From: JACQFK01 sp964619955
GTDB lineage: Bacteria; Planctomycetota; MHYJ01; JACPRB01
NCBI GenBank assembly: GCA_964619955.1
Contig: CAZUJF010000013.1
Span: 60,150-124,149 of the forward strand
Length of the DNA stretch: 64,000 nucleotides
Reading direction: 5' to 3'
Shown: positions 1-10,109 of the stretch, in pieces
Position numbering within the stretch: position 1 is the first letter of the stretch
Layout: each line of letters starts with the position of its first letter
Translations under genes and position numbers: made by a program
Notes under the pieces: model-generated
Seen by the model: the letters and a program-made list of their open reading frames with translations, nothing else
Database searches by the model: none
Told to the model about the DNA's origin: nothing

Positions 1-2712
1 CGGGTCGCGGACCGCGAACGGCGGCTCCATGATCTCGCGGACCAGCTGGTTCCAGTACTTCGTGTGGTGCTGGTCGGCCACCTCGTAGCGCCAGCGCCAC
101 GACTCGTCGAAGGCCGCGTAGACGACCTTGCCCGCGCCGAAGCGGCGGAAGACCAGGGCCGGCAGGCGGCGCTCGCCGGCATGCGCCTCGAGCAGCACCT
201 CCGAACCCGGCAGGGCGTGCGCCGGCGCGACCCAGTGCGGCGCCTGGAGCGAGGCCCAGACCTCGGCGTTCTTCTCCGGGTCCGAGGCCAGCTGCAGCAT
301 CGCCAGCTTCGCCCCGCGCTCCGAGGGCTTGATCGCCGTCACCCGGCCGCTCTCGCCCTTCCAGTCCACCGGAAACGCGGCCCCCAGCGGGGTCTCCGCG
401 AAGCCCGCCACGTGGCCGCGGCGCCCGTCGATCACGAGCATGCCGCCGCCCCGGCGCGCCACGAAGTCCCGGATCCATTCGAGCTCCTCCATCTTGAGGA
501 ACTGGCGCGGGACCTCGCCGAACACGATCAGGTCGTAGGAGAACAGCGTCTCGCGGTCGGCCGGGAACTGCCCCGTCGTGCGCCCGCGGCTCCAGCCCTC
601 GCTGCCGCGGTCCGCCACCAGCGCGTTCACCTCCCACTGCTCGTCGCGGTCGAAAAGGTTGCGCACGTAGCGCAGCTCCCAGCGGGGCCGCCCGTCGAGG
701 ATGAGCACCTTCCGGCGCTGCATGATCGCGTGCAGGGCGAACTCGCCGCCGTTGTTGCTCCGCTCCTTCTCGCCGTCCACCGGCGTCAGCGACGCGGAGA
801 ACGAGAGCGGCTGGTTCAGGACCTCGACCGCCTTCTCCTTCGCGCCCGCGAGCTTCTCGGCGAGTTCCTGGACCGGGAAGTCGAAGGGCACGGAGCGCAG
901 GTGGGTCTGGGCCGTCGCGAGCACCTTCTCCCAGACCGTCGTCCCGTTGCACTGGATCGTCAGCGTGAACGGCTTCCCCGGGGGCATGTCGTCCTTGATC
1001 GCGACCTCGCCCCGGACGCGGTCCTTGAAGAAGACCTGCGACGGGACCTTCACCCCGAGCAGCGCCAGGTCGTCGGGCAGGTTCGACGCGCCGATGGACA
1101 CCGTGTGTACGGGGATCTGCCGGCTGCCCAGCATCTTCGCCGTGCCCAGGGGCGAGCCGCCGTCGTTGTGCTGGCCGTCCGACAGCAGGATCGCGGCCAC
1201 CCGCTCGTCGTTCTTCTCGCCGATGCGGTGCTTCATGCCGTCCGAAAGGTTCGTGGTCGTCGCCGTGGGCTCCAGCGCCAGCGCCCGCGGCGCGGAGGAC
1301 CCGTCGGAGGAATCGGGACGGCCGCCCGTCCAGAGCGAGCGCGCCCCGCCCGGCGTCAGCGAGAGCAGCTCCACCTGGTGCTTCTCCGCCAGCTCGTCGA
1401 GCAGGGTCTTCGTCCCGCTCGTCAGCAGCGCCTCGACGCGCTTCGCGCGCGGCAGCGCGTCGAACTTCTGGATCGCCGCGCCGACGGCCTTGTCCCCCGA
1501 GGCCGCGACGCGCGCGGCGTAGTTGGCGAAGGCGTCGCGGAGCGCGCGCTCCCATTTCGAGGAGGCGTTCAGGAGCGCCTGCAGCTGGGCGAGCCCCTTG
1601 GCCGCCTCCGCGGCGCGCTGGCCCGCCAGGGCCTGGGCGGGCGCCAGCAGCTCCTCCCGGAAGCGCGCCACCATCGAATCCATCGCCTTCGACGGGGATT
1701 CCGCCGAGGTCGTCGGCGCCGAAAGGCGGGCCCCGGGGACCGGCCGCTCCATCTTCCCGTCGGGAAGCTGCCAGCCCACCGAGACCGAGTCGTCGCCCGT
1801 CGATTCCTTGTGCAGGACCTCGACGTAGACCTTCTGTTCGGCCGTCAGGCGCAGCGGCGCGGACTTCTGCTCCGGCGCGGCGTCCCACTGGCGCGCGCCC
1901 GAGAAGCCCGTCACCTTCGCGACGAGCTGCTTCCGGGCCGGGTCGCCGTCGGGCGAAATCCACAGCTCGACCTGGTCGTCCCCCGCCACCCAGAAGGTGT
2001 AGTTGCCCGTCGCGGGCGGATGCAGGAAGCCGCGCATCCGGGTCCCGTACTGGTCGCCCCAGTTGGCCGGGGCCTCCAGGATCTCGGGGGCGGAGCTGCC
2101 GTCGGGCTTCAGCGGGTAGTTCGGGTGCTTCGTCAGATCGGCGATCGTGCCGCCCGCCGCGGTCGTCCAGTACTCGCGCAGGATGACGCCGCGGCGTTCC
2201 AGGGCGGAGCCGCCCGCGTCGGCCTTCATCTTCCCCAGCAGGGCGTGCGCCTTCTCCACCTCGACCGCGAACGCGGCGGCCGACTCCTTCCACTTCGCCG
2301 GATCCGCCGCGCCGCCGCCGGCCGCCCGGCGGGCCCGCACGAGCGCGTCGGCGCTTTCCGTCAGCTGCGTGTCGAGCGCCTCGGGGGGCAGCCAGCCCAG
2401 CCGCCGCGCCGTCAGCAGCTTGCGGGACACGTCCATCGACTCGTCCGTCAGGCCCATGCTCTTGGAGGCGTCCACGAAGAGCAGGACGCGGCCGCGCTCC
2501 CCCACCACCTTGCGGTGATGCAGCACCGGGCCGGTCAGCATGAGCACGGCCAGGACGATGACGCCGATGCGCGCGGCCGGCAGCAGCCAGCGCAGCACGG
2601 TCCGGTTCGGGTTCGTCTCGCGGCGGTAGAGCACCCACGCGAGGCCGCCCAGCAGGACGGCCACGAGCAGCCCCACCCAGGGATTCCAGTCGCCCAGAAA
2701 ACGCAGACTCAT
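1..2712 (-). CDS. VWA protein with internal PA14 domain and GATase-like C-terminus (partial)
   Basis: The frame is open from an ATG at 2712 to the window edge (904 codons, 3' end missing). Two or three N-terminal membrane segments are followed by a VWA start with an intact MIDAS motif, DASKS, at residues 81-85. The next VWA element, LLSDGQ, appears only at about residue 510. A PA14-like module (MRGFLHPPATGNYTFWVAG, then DDQVELWIS) lies at about 205-300, and a helical segment fills the rest. After about residue 650 comes a glutamine-amidotransferase-like Rossmann region (KVLILDGRPRWELRYV). It starts 2 nt after the BatA-like gene stops, so it is the last visible gene of a sigma-FecR-MoxR-DUF58-BatA operon. 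Likely role, by family analogy: a membrane-anchored metal-dependent binding protein working with the MoxR chaperone. The large insertion in the VWA fold is unusual. Confidence 0.8.
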   Translation of the reverse strand, partial: MSLRFLGDWNPWVGLLVAVLLGGLAWVLYRRETNPNRTVLRWLLPAARIGVIVLAVLMLTGPVLHHRKVVGERGRVLLFVDASKSMGLTDESMDVSRKLLTARRLGWLPPEALDTQLTESADALVRARRAAGGGAADPAKWKESAAAFAVEVEKAHALLGKMKADAGGSALERRGVILREYWTTAAGGTIADLTKHPNYPLKPDGSSAPEILEAPANWGDQYGTRMRGFLHPPATGNYTFWVAGDDQVELWISPDGDPARKQLVAKVTGFSGARQWDAAPEQKSAPLRLTAEQKVYVEVLHKESTGDDSVSVGWQLPDGKMERPVPGARLSAPTTSAESPSKAMDSMVARFREELLAPAQALAGQRAAEAAKGLAQLQALLNASSKWERALRDAFANYAARVAASGDKAVGAAIQKFDALPRAKRVEALLTSGTKTLLDELAEKHQVELLSLTPGGARSLWTGGRPDSSDGSSAPRALALEPTATTTNLSDGMKHRIGEKNDERVAAILLSDGQHNDGGSPLGTAKMLGSRQIPVHTVSIGASNLPDDLALLGVKVPSQVFFKDRVRGEVAIKDDMPPGKPFTLTIQCNGTTVWEKVLATAQTHLRSVPFDFPVQELAEKLAGAKEKAVEVLNQPLSFSASLTPVDGEKERSNNGGEFALHAIMQRRKVLILDGRPRWELRYVRNLFDRDEQWEVNALVADRGSEGWSRGRTTGQFPADRETLFSYDLIVFGEVPRQFLKMEELEWIRDFVARRGGGMLVIDGRRGHVAGFAETPLGAAFPVDWKGESGRVTAIKPSERGAKLAMLQLASDPEKNAEVWASLQAPHWVAPAHALPGSEVLLEAHAGERRLPALVFRRFGAGKVVYAAFDESWRWRYEVADQHHTKYWNQLVREIMEPPFAVRDP

Positions 2713-2714
2713 GA

Positions 2715-4886
2715 TTAAGCCTTCCTCTTCGCGAAGACCTGCTCGAGGATCATCTCGAGGAAGATCAGGCCGATCAAAATCGTCAGCAGCACCGTCCAGA
2801 TCTCCTGTCCGTGACGCCGCTGCTGGTCCAGGGCCCGGTAGTCGCCGTAGCTCTTCACGAGCGAGGCCCCCATCGCCTTGGCCACCGCCTGGATCTCCGG
2901 CTCGGGCAGCTGGTTCAGCTCCGATTCCTTGCGGTCGGTGTTCACGACGAAATGGATGCGGTTGGAGTTCGGGGCGTCGAGCACGTAGAGCCCCGGCTTC
3001 TGCGTCTTGTCGAATTCCGCCATCCCGCGCGTGCCGCGGTTGGCGATCACGAGCTCCTGCGCCTTGCCCTCGGGGTCGGTCAGGACCGCCTTCTTGCCGG
3101 CGTCGGCCGCGGGCAGGAACGCCACCAGCGGACGGCCCACCTCGACGTTGCGCGAGGGGTAGACCTTCGAGGCCAGGTACGTCACCAGCTGCTGCATCAG
3201 CGGCAGGAAGAAGGGGCGGGCCGGCAGGTTCGTCCAGTCCGCGTCGCAGGGCACCGCGCAGGCGATCACGCGGCCCTCGCCGAACGAGCGCTCGACGAGG
3301 AAGGGGTCCCCGGTGTCCAGCCGCGCCAGCACCGTGGGGGCGGCCGCGCCGCCGCGGCCCGGCTCCTCGCGCATCTTGTACCAGAGACGGATGTCCGCCT
3401 CCGAGAGGTTGCCGTTCCGGGGGTCGTTGAAGAGCTCGAGGGCGGGATGTTCGTAGTGGCTCGCCACCACGCCGGACCGCGCGCCGGAGTTCACCGACCC
3501 CGACAGCGACGTCACCGGCAGCGGCAGCAGGCCGCGGCCGCCCGCCATCAGCGTCGTGTTGTACCAGGCGCTGTTGATGCGGTTGCCGGGGAAGATGAGC
3601 AACCCGCCGCCCTCCTTCACGAACGCCTCGAGGGCCTGCAGCTGCGGCTCCGTGAGCTGCGGCACGTTCGCCATCAGCACCACCCGCGACTCGGAAAGCA
3701 GCTTCGCGTCGAGGTCGCGCGCCTCGACCGTCTTGGTCGTGATCAGGTCCGAAAGCTCCGTCCGCGCGTTGCCGAAGGGCCGCAGCGCGATCTCCACGAA
3801 ATCCGTCTCGCCCAGCAGCGGCTCGGGGTTCATGTCCCCGCTCACCAGCAGCACGGGCACGCGGTCCCAGACCGGGATCGCGAGCATCTTGCCGTTGTCG
3901 GCCGTCAGCGGATCGGCGTCGGCGAGCACCTCGACGACATGCGACCCGGCGGTGTCGAACGTGGTGCTGAAGAGGACCTGGCCCCGCTCGCGCGGACCGA
4001 GCGTCGTCTGCGCGACCGAGCGCTCCTTGCCGTCCACCTTGAAGACCACGCGCAGGTCGGGGTACGAGCCCTCGCCGTGGTTCATCAGCTCGGCCCGGAC
4101 GCGGAACTGCTGGCCCACGCCCAGGATCATCCGGTTGGGCGTCAGGCGTTCGATCGAGACGTTGTCGGTGACCTCCTTGCCCACGTGGAAGAGCGTGAGG
4201 CGCGGCGGGATCTTCGCGGCGGCGAGGGAGGTGGCGATGCGCGAGCGCTCGCTCGCGGGCAGGGCCTCGGCCTCGCCCCAGCTCACCCGCTGGAAATCCG
4301 AGATCACGACGATCTCGCGGTGCGGGAAGTGCAGGCGCGGCTGCACCGCCTGGGCGAGCTTGAACGAATCCAGCACGGAGGCGCTGCCGTAGCCCGAGCG
4401 GAGGCGGCCCAGTTCGCCGCGGACGCGCTCCAGGTCGAAGGTCGGGTCCTCCATGAGCATCGACACGCCGCCCGCCATCTGGAGGATCGAGACGTCCGAG
4501 CCCGGCTGCAGGCCCTCGACGATCTGCCGCGCGGCCTCGCGGGCCTGGTGGAAGTTCGAATTCGCCGGCCCGCCCGCCTCCATCGAGTAGCTGTTGTCCA
4601 TGACGAGCAGCAGCGAGGTCTTGGCGTTGCCGAGCAGCGGCTCCAGGCCCGTGATCACCGGCCGGGCCATCGCGAGCGCCAGCGCCACCGGGATCGAGCA
4701 GCGGATGAGCAGCAGGATGAGCTGCTCGAGCTTCAGCCGCTTCGTGTTCTTCTTGAGCACCGCCTCGAGCAGGTGCATCGCCCCCCAGTTGACCACCCGG
4801 AACTTGCTGCGGTGGAAGAGGTGGATGATGATGGGGATGGAAACCGCGGCCATCCCGCCCAGGAGCGCCATGTTGATGAAGTTCAC
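2715..4886 (-). CDS. BatA-type aerotolerance/VWA membrane protein
   Basis: 723 residues from a GTG start, 3 nt after the DUF58 gene. Residues 1-80 match the BatA N-terminal double-transmembrane module: SIPIIIHLFHRSKFR, a soluble stretch beginning VNWGAMHLL, and a second helix near 55-75. A VWA domain follows with MIDAS DNSYS at 97-101. The middle carries a CARDB-like beta domain (about 240-330) and a GATase-like Rossmann region (about 350-560). The C-terminus has another membrane helix (TVLLTILIGLIFLEMIL). In this family VWA proteins are thought to act at the cell envelope with a MoxR AAA+ ATPase. Position between DUF58 and a second VWA gene fits that arrangement. The substrate is unknown. 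Confidence 0.85.
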   Translation of the reverse strand: MNFINMALLGGMAAVSIPIIIHLFHRSKFRVVNWGAMHLLEAVLKKNTKRLKLEQLILLLIRCSIPVALALAMARPVITGLEPLLGNAKTSLLLVMDNSYSMEAGGPANSNFHQAREAARQIVEGLQPGSDVSILQMAGGVSMLMEDPTFDLERVRGELGRLRSGYGSASVLDSFKLAQAVQPRLHFPHREIVVISDFQRVSWGEAEALPASERSRIATSLAAAKIPPRLTLFHVGKEVTDNVSIERLTPNRMILGVGQQFRVRAELMNHGEGSYPDLRVVFKVDGKERSVAQTTLGPRERGQVLFSTTFDTAGSHVVEVLADADPLTADNGKMLAIPVWDRVPVLLVSGDMNPEPLLGETDFVEIALRPFGNARTELSDLITTKTVEARDLDAKLLSESRVVLMANVPQLTEPQLQALEAFVKEGGGLLIFPGNRINSAWYNTTLMAGGRGLLPLPVTSLSGSVNSGARSGVVASHYEHPALELFNDPRNGNLSEADIRLWYKMREEPGRGGAAAPTVLARLDTGDPFLVERSFGEGRVIACAVPCDADWTNLPARPFFLPLMQQLVTYLASKVYPSRNVEVGRPLVAFLPAADAGKKAVLTDPEGKAQELVIANRGTRGMAEFDKTQKPGLYVLDAPNSNRIHFVVNTDRKESELNQLPEPEIQAVAKAMGASLVKSYGDYRALDQQRRHGQEIWTVLLTILIGLIFLEMILEQVFAKRKA

Positions 4887-4889
4887 GGT

Positions 4890-5786
4890 CTAGCGCCTCA
4901 TGCGAAGGGTGAGGTATTCCGCCAGCGCCTCGGCGTACGGCCGGTCCGTCGTGATCGGGACCAGGTCGATGCTGTGGCGGTGGCAGCCCTGCTTCAGCTC
5001 GGCCCGGTACTTCTCGAGGTTGTCCAGGTAGGCCGCGCGCAGGTGGTTCGGATCCACAAGGTACTTCTTGCCGTCGACCTCCAGGCAGTCGAAGCGGGTC
5101 CACTGCTTGAAACTGAAGTCCAGCTCCGTCGGATCCCAGATCTGGAAGACGACGATCTCGTGGCGGGCGAAGCGCATGTGCGCCAGGGCGGACAGCAGTT
5201 CCTGCACGTCCCCGAAGAGATCCGAGAGGATCACGATCATGCCGCGGCGGTGCAGGCGCGGGACGAGGTCGTGGAAGACCTTCGCCAGCTCCGTCTCGCC
5301 GCCCGTCTTCGTTTCCGCGAGCTGGTCCACCAGGATCTTCAGGTGGCTCGTGTGGCCGCGGGGCGGGATGTAGCGCCGGACCTTGGTGTCGAAGGTCACG
5401 AGCCCCACGCTGTCCTGCTGCCCGAGCATCAGGTACGCGAGGGAGGCCGCGAGGCGCTGCGCGTACTGGAACTTGCTGCGCCCCTCCTCGGAGCCGTAGG
5501 TCATCGAGCCCGACGCGTCCAGCAGCAGCGTGCAGCGGAGGTTCGTCTCCTCCTCGTACTCGCGGATGTAGAAGCGGTCGGTCTTGCCGAAGACCCGCCA
5601 GTCGAGGTGCCGGATCTCGTCGCCGTGCACGTAGGGGCGGTGCTGCTTGAACTCCACGCTGAAGCCCTTGTGGGGCGAGCGGTGGATGCCCGTGCAGAAG
5701 CCCTCGACGACGGAGCGGGCCAGCACCTGCAGGTTCTGGACCTTGTGCAGGTCGCCCGGCGTCAGGAAGTCGGCCAAATGGGCCAT
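4890..5786 (-). CDS. DUF58 domain-containing protein
   Basis: 298 residues from an ATG. The DUF58 hallmark VHGDEIRHLDWRVFGKTD is followed by the acid-rich FYIREYEEETNL and a VWA-like LLLDASGSM (MIDAS DASGS), then LSDLFGD. DUF58 proteins nearly always sit beside MoxR-type AAA+ ATPases and are probably their partners in maturing or assembling membrane or secreted complexes. Here the gene follows moxR after 75 nt that contain a strong hairpin, and it is 3 nt from the BatA-like gene. No membrane segment is visible, so it is probably cytoplasmic. The exact client is not predictable. Confidence 0.9.
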   Translation of the reverse strand: MAHLADFLTPGDLHKVQNLQVLARSVVEGFCTGIHRSPHKGFSVEFKQHRPYVHGDEIRHLDWRVFGKTDRFYIREYEEETNLRCTLLLDASGSMTYGSEEGRSKFQYAQRLAASLAYLMLGQQDSVGLVTFDTKVRRYIPPRGHTSHLKILVDQLAETKTGGETELAKVFHDLVPRLHRRGMIVILSDLFGDVQELLSALAHMRFARHEIVVFQIWDPTELDFSFKQWTRFDCLEVDGKKYLVDPNHLRAAYLDNLEKYRAELKQGCHRHSIDLVPITTDRPYAEALAEYLTLRMRR

Positions 5787-5815
5787 GTCAAAAGTTCCGA
5801 AATCGGGAACCCCGA

Positions 5816-5839
5816 CTCCGGGGTCGACGGACCCCGGAG
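5816..5839 (-). promoter_or_regulatory. Perfect 10-bp hairpin between moxR and DUF58 genes
   Basis: CTCCGGGGTC, a GACG tetraloop, and GACCCCGGAG form a perfect GC-rich stem in the 75-nt gap between two co-oriented genes. There is no T-run on the minus-strand side, so a simple intrinsic terminator is unlikely. It could be an RNA-processing or stability element that sets different levels for MoxR and the downstream genes. Function is inferred from position only. Confidence 0.5.
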
Positions 5840-5861
5840 CGGCCTGCGGCGGATCGGCCCC

Positions 5862-6926
<1,065 letters not shown>

Positions 6927-6961
6927 AGCTGTCTCCTAGAAATCCTGCTTGAAGATCCGAA

Positions 6962-8998
6962 CTAGCGCGGCTCTTCCTTGAGCAGCCGCACTTTGAAGGA
7001 CGAGAACGCGCACGCGCTGCGGACCGTCTGGAGCCCCACCTGCGTGAGGGGCCCGTCGAGGTCGAACTGGTTTTCGATCATCCAGCCGTCGGGCTCGCGG
7101 TCGCCCTGCCAGATCTTGCCGCGCAGCACCGCCTCGCCCTCGCGGCGGCGGTCCACCGCCAGCTTGATCCGGTACGTGCCCTCGCGGCCGTGCTCGAAGG
7201 GGATCGCCGAGATCCCGAAGAACTCGAAGACCGAGGCGCCCTCCGGACCCTGGCTCGAGCGCAGCACGACCGTGCGGTTCCGGAACATCGCCTCGAGGCC
7301 GAAGCCCCAGGTGCCGCGGTCCGACGCCGTGTCGGGCGTCACCTGCTCCAGTTCCACCACCGCCTCGATCACCAGGCTTTCCGGCGCCTCCGAGCGGAAG
7401 AGCAGCGTCGACATGCCGCCCTCGGCCAGGCGGGAGACCCGCCGCTGGCGCACCGTGCGGCCCTCGACCGCCCAGTCGCCGTCGCCGTCGGCCACGCCCG
7501 AGGCGAGATCGATCGCGAGATAGCGCGCCCCGCCCGGCACGGGCACGGGGTCGAGGCTGCGTCCCGGGGCCGCCACCGACGTGAAGCCGGAGCGCACCGT
7601 GACCGCCTGGCGGTCGGCCTGGCGCATGAACGAGACCGCGCCCTCCTCCACGGAGAGCCGCGTGGCCTCGCGCTCCGCGGCCAGGAGGAAGCGCGTGCCC
7701 AGCACCGTCGCCTCCGCCTGCGCGGTCCGGAGGATCATGGGCTTCCCCTCGGGCTGCTTCGTGACGTCCGCGGTCAGCGCGCCCTGCTCCAGCAGGACGG
7801 ACTTGCGCGTGCGGTCCTTCTCGTCGGCGAGGCGCCGGACGACCGTGTCGCCGCCGATCTCGATCCGCGTGCGGTCCGGGTATTCCAGCACGACCTGGGC
7901 GCGCGCGCCCTCGGTCAGGACCGACTGTTTCTCCAGGATCGCCTGGCCGGCGCGGAGCGGCGTCCGGTCGGCCGGGGACTTCGTGAAGAGAAAGACCTGG
8001 CCCTGGACCTGCTTGACGACGGCGATGACCCCCGGGCCGTCCGCCGAGGGGGCCGTCTTGTCGAGGGGCCGGGCCGCCAGCTCCACGTCCCCGCCCGCCA
8101 CGGCATAGTGCTCGACCGGCACGCGGACCGCCTTGTGGTCGCTCTTGCGGGTGAAGAGGACCTGGCCGCGGGAGACTTCGACGCGGGAGAAGACCTTCGC
8201 GCTCTGGAGCCGCGCCACCGCGTCGACGAAGCGGAGCTCCGCCTGCGGCGTCGACGCCGCCAGGGCTCCGGCGGCCTCGAACTCGCCGCGCAGCAGCTCG
8301 ACCTGTTTGGCCGGGCCCGTCTTGAGGAGACGCAGGGCGGCGGGGCCCTTGAGTTCGAGGAACGTGGGGTCGTCCGAGAATCCGACGCGGACCGACGCGC
8401 CCTCTTCGAGGACGAGCTGGTCGCCGGGCTGCAGCCCGAGATCCTGGCGGGCGTTCAGGCGCTGCGGTCCGCGCTGGACCTGGGCGGCGCCGCTCGCGGA
8501 GAGCAGGAAGGCGCGGCCTTCGTCGACCGACGCCTCGCGTCCCGAGCTCATCCAGGCGAGGCCGGCCGCGAGCAGGAGCGCCGCAGCGGCCGAGAGGGAC
8601 AGCAGGAGGCCGAGGCGCCGGGGGGCGGGACGGGAGATCCGCACGGGCTCGGGACGCGCCTCGGAGGGCCGGGTCGCCTCGACGGGCGCGAGCCGCCGGG
8701 GCGTCGCCTCCTTCTGGCGCTTCTCGTTTTCCTGACGGACCTGCGCCATGAGGCCGGACTTGAACGTGTCCAGGGGTTCCGCGCGCAGCACGGAGAGGAC
8801 GGAGACGGTGACCTGCTGGTCGGCGGTGTCGTCGGCCATGAGGATGCGGAGGGCCTGCTCCATCTGCTGCTGTTCGAGCAGTTCGCGGGCGAAGTCGCCG
8901 TCCTCGCGGAGGAGGCGCTCCAGCTCGGCCTCGCCGGCGGCGTCGAGTTCGCCGGTCAGCCAGCGGTCGACGAGGTCCTTCTGCGCGTCGGGTCTCAT
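6962..8998 (-). CDS. FecR-domain membrane protein, probable anti-sigma regulator
   Basis: 678 residues. The ATG at 8998 overlaps the sigma-factor stop as ATGA, indicating translational coupling, and is preferred over in-frame starts further upstream inside the sigma gene. Residues 1-60 resemble the cytoplasmic helical head of planctomycete anti-sigma proteins (LVDRWLTGELDAAGEAELERLL) but lack a zinc-binding His/Cys set. A single transmembrane helix lies at about 129-150. The exported part carries two FecR-type segments, one near 170-270 and one near 300-440 (VVLEYPDRTRIEIGGDTVV), then a jelly-roll-like C-terminus. By analogy with FecR it would gate the adjacent ECF sigma factor in response to an envelope signal. 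The signal itself is unknown. Confidence 0.82.
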   Translation of the reverse strand: MRPDAQKDLVDRWLTGELDAAGEAELERLLREDGDFARELLEQQQMEQALRILMADDTADQQVTVSVLSVLRAEPLDTFKSGLMAQVRQENEKRQKEATPRRLAPVEATRPSEARPEPVRISRPAPRRLGLLLSLSAAAALLLAAGLAWMSSGREASVDEGRAFLLSASGAAQVQRGPQRLNARQDLGLQPGDQLVLEEGASVRVGFSDDPTFLELKGPAALRLLKTGPAKQVELLRGEFEAAGALAASTPQAELRFVDAVARLQSAKVFSRVEVSRGQVLFTRKSDHKAVRVPVEHYAVAGGDVELAARPLDKTAPSADGPGVIAVVKQVQGQVFLFTKSPADRTPLRAGQAILEKQSVLTEGARAQVVLEYPDRTRIEIGGDTVVRRLADEKDRTRKSVLLEQGALTADVTKQPEGKPMILRTAQAEATVLGTRFLLAAEREATRLSVEEGAVSFMRQADRQAVTVRSGFTSVAAPGRSLDPVPVPGGARYLAIDLASGVADGDGDWAVEGRTVRQRRVSRLAEGGMSTLLFRSEAPESLVIEAVVELEQVTPDTASDRGTWGFGLEAMFRNRTVVLRSSQGPEGASVFEFFGISAIPFEHGREGTYRIKLAVDRRREGEAVLRGKIWQGDREPDGWMIENQFDLDGPLTQVGLQTVRSACAFSSFKVRLLKEEPR

Positions 8999-9546
8999 GC
9001 CTTCTCCGCCGAGAGGCGGTCCTCCACGCAGTCCTTGAGCTGTTTGCGCAGGCGGCAGAGGGTGGTGCGGACCCAGGCGGAGCTTTGTCCGGCGCGTTCC
9101 GCGATCTCCTCCGTCGAGAAGGAGAGGTGGTAGCGCATCTGGACGAGCTGTTTGAGGCGGGGCGGGACGCGCTCGAGGCATTTCTCGAGGCCGTCGAGCT
9201 CCTTGGCCGAGTGTTCGATCGTCTTCTGGGGGGCGACTTCGAAGACGCGGCGTTCCGCGTACTTGGCCTGGTTGGCCTGTTCGCGGCTGAAGCGCTGGAT
9301 CTCGGCGCGGAGCAGGTTCCAGGCGATGGACTTGATCCACGCGAAGAACGAGGTGCCGCGCTGGAAGTCCTGGATGTGGTTGAACGCGAAGACGTAGGTC
9401 TCGTGGGCGATCTCGTCGATGAGGTGCGAGACGGGCGAGTTGAGGGCGATGACCGCGCGGAGCCGCCGCACGTGCACGTCCATGAGCTGTCCGAAGGCCT
9501 CGAGGTTCCCCTCCTGGACCTGCTGGATCAGCGACTGTTCATCCAT
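8995..9546 (-). CDS. ECF-type RNA polymerase sigma factor
   Basis: 183 residues from the ATG at 9546, which has an AAAGGGAAA purine tract about 7 nt upstream; an upstream in-frame ATG is less likely. Region 2 is visible (IDEIAHETYVFAFNHIQDF, then TSFFAWIKSIAWNLLRAEI) and region 4 (LKQLVQMRYHLSFSTEEIAE, then WVRTTLCRLRKQLKDC). It belongs to the planctomycete-type ECF group that pairs with FecR/anti-sigma proteins, and the next gene is exactly that, overlapping by 4 nt. It probably directs its own operon, including the MoxR-VWA genes. No ECF consensus promoter could be assigned confidently upstream. Confidence 0.9.
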   Translation of the reverse strand: MDEQSLIQQVQEGNLEAFGQLMDVHVRRLRAVIALNSPVSHLIDEIAHETYVFAFNHIQDFQRGTSFFAWIKSIAWNLLRAEIQRFSREQANQAKYAERRVFEVAPQKTIEHSAKELDGLEKCLERVPPRLKQLVQMRYHLSFSTEEIAERAGQSSAWVRTTLCRLRKQLKDCVEDRLSAEKA

Positions 9547-9592
9547 GCCGTTTCCCTTTCGATCGCCCAGCGTCATATCGCGGCTCCGAAAA

Positions 9593-9603
9593 CGTGTTAC
9601 ACG
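9593..9603. promoter_or_regulatory. Palindrome CGTGTTACACG upstream of sigma gene
   Basis: An 11-bp perfect palindrome lies 47 nt upstream of the sigma-factor start inside the otherwise empty 9547-9807 gap. It is placed where an operator or promoter element would be. The gap is locally A+T-richer than its surroundings; nothing else is recognisable in it. Confidence 0.3.
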
Positions 9604-9807
9604 GAAAGAAGGAATAGTGAATTGGGAACAAGGAATCCCGCCCCAGCTCAATTCCGGATTCGTCCCGCTTTCAAGCACCCCTGGCGCGGCGGGCCGCCGC
9701 CGGAACCCGGCATTCTAGGGCGGATACGGGGGCGTTACCAGCGGGAGCTAGGGGGAGGGAGGCCGGAGCCTGCGCTACAGGAGATCAGAAGACGACCGGC
9801 AAGCGGC

Positions 9808-10020
9808 TCAGACCCGGACCTCCACCGTCTCTTCGTAGATCGACGGCGGGATCGGCTCTTTATGCTTTTTGAGGCTCGCGAGATACCCTTCGATCGCCTC
9901 GGCGATGTTCTTCCGGGCCTCCGTCCGCGTCTTCCCCTGGGACACGCAGCCCGGGAGCGTCGGACACTCCGCCGTGAAGACGCCATCCTCGTCCTGGCTC
10001 AGGATCACTCGGAATCTCAT
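9808..10020 (-). CDS. HicB family antitoxin-like protein (solitary)
   Basis: 70 residues with the HicB partial RNase-H-like fold: MRFRVILSQDEDGVFTAECP, then LPGCVSQGKTRTEARKNIAE and AIEGYLASL. HicB proteins neutralise the HicA mRNA interferase and usually adjoin it. No HicA frame (about 60 residues with a dsRBD-like fold and the catalytic His) is visible on either side, so this is an orphan or has a non-toxin role. The C-terminal DNA-binding domain of longer HicB proteins is absent. A TACAAT box ends exactly 6 nt before the ATG, so the mRNA is predicted to be leaderless. Confidence 0.8.
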   Translation of the reverse strand: MRFRVILSQDEDGVFTAECPTLPGCVSQGKTRTEARKNIAEAIEGYLASLKKHKEPIPPSIYEETVEVRV

Positions 10021-10026
10021 CGCCCT

Positions 10027-10032
10027 ATTGTA
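10027..10032 (-). promoter_or_regulatory. -10 box TACAAT, leaderless hicB-like gene
   Basis: TACAAT (read on minus), 6 nt (AGGGCG) and ATG. The spacing puts the expected transcription start at the A of the start codon. A TG precedes the hexamer (extended -10); no clear -35 is seen. Confidence 0.55.
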
Positions 10033-10109
10033 TCACGCTCCGCGCGCACTTCGAGGCACATAGCCATCGCCTCCCGGATGAGTGACACCTTTCCCTTCTT
10101 TCCCCCGGC

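Noticed and set aside
9735..9986. A small frame overlapping hicB as a HicA toxin
   Set aside because: Arg/Ser-rich out-of-frame shadow of hicB with no dsRBD-like pattern or catalytic histidine context.
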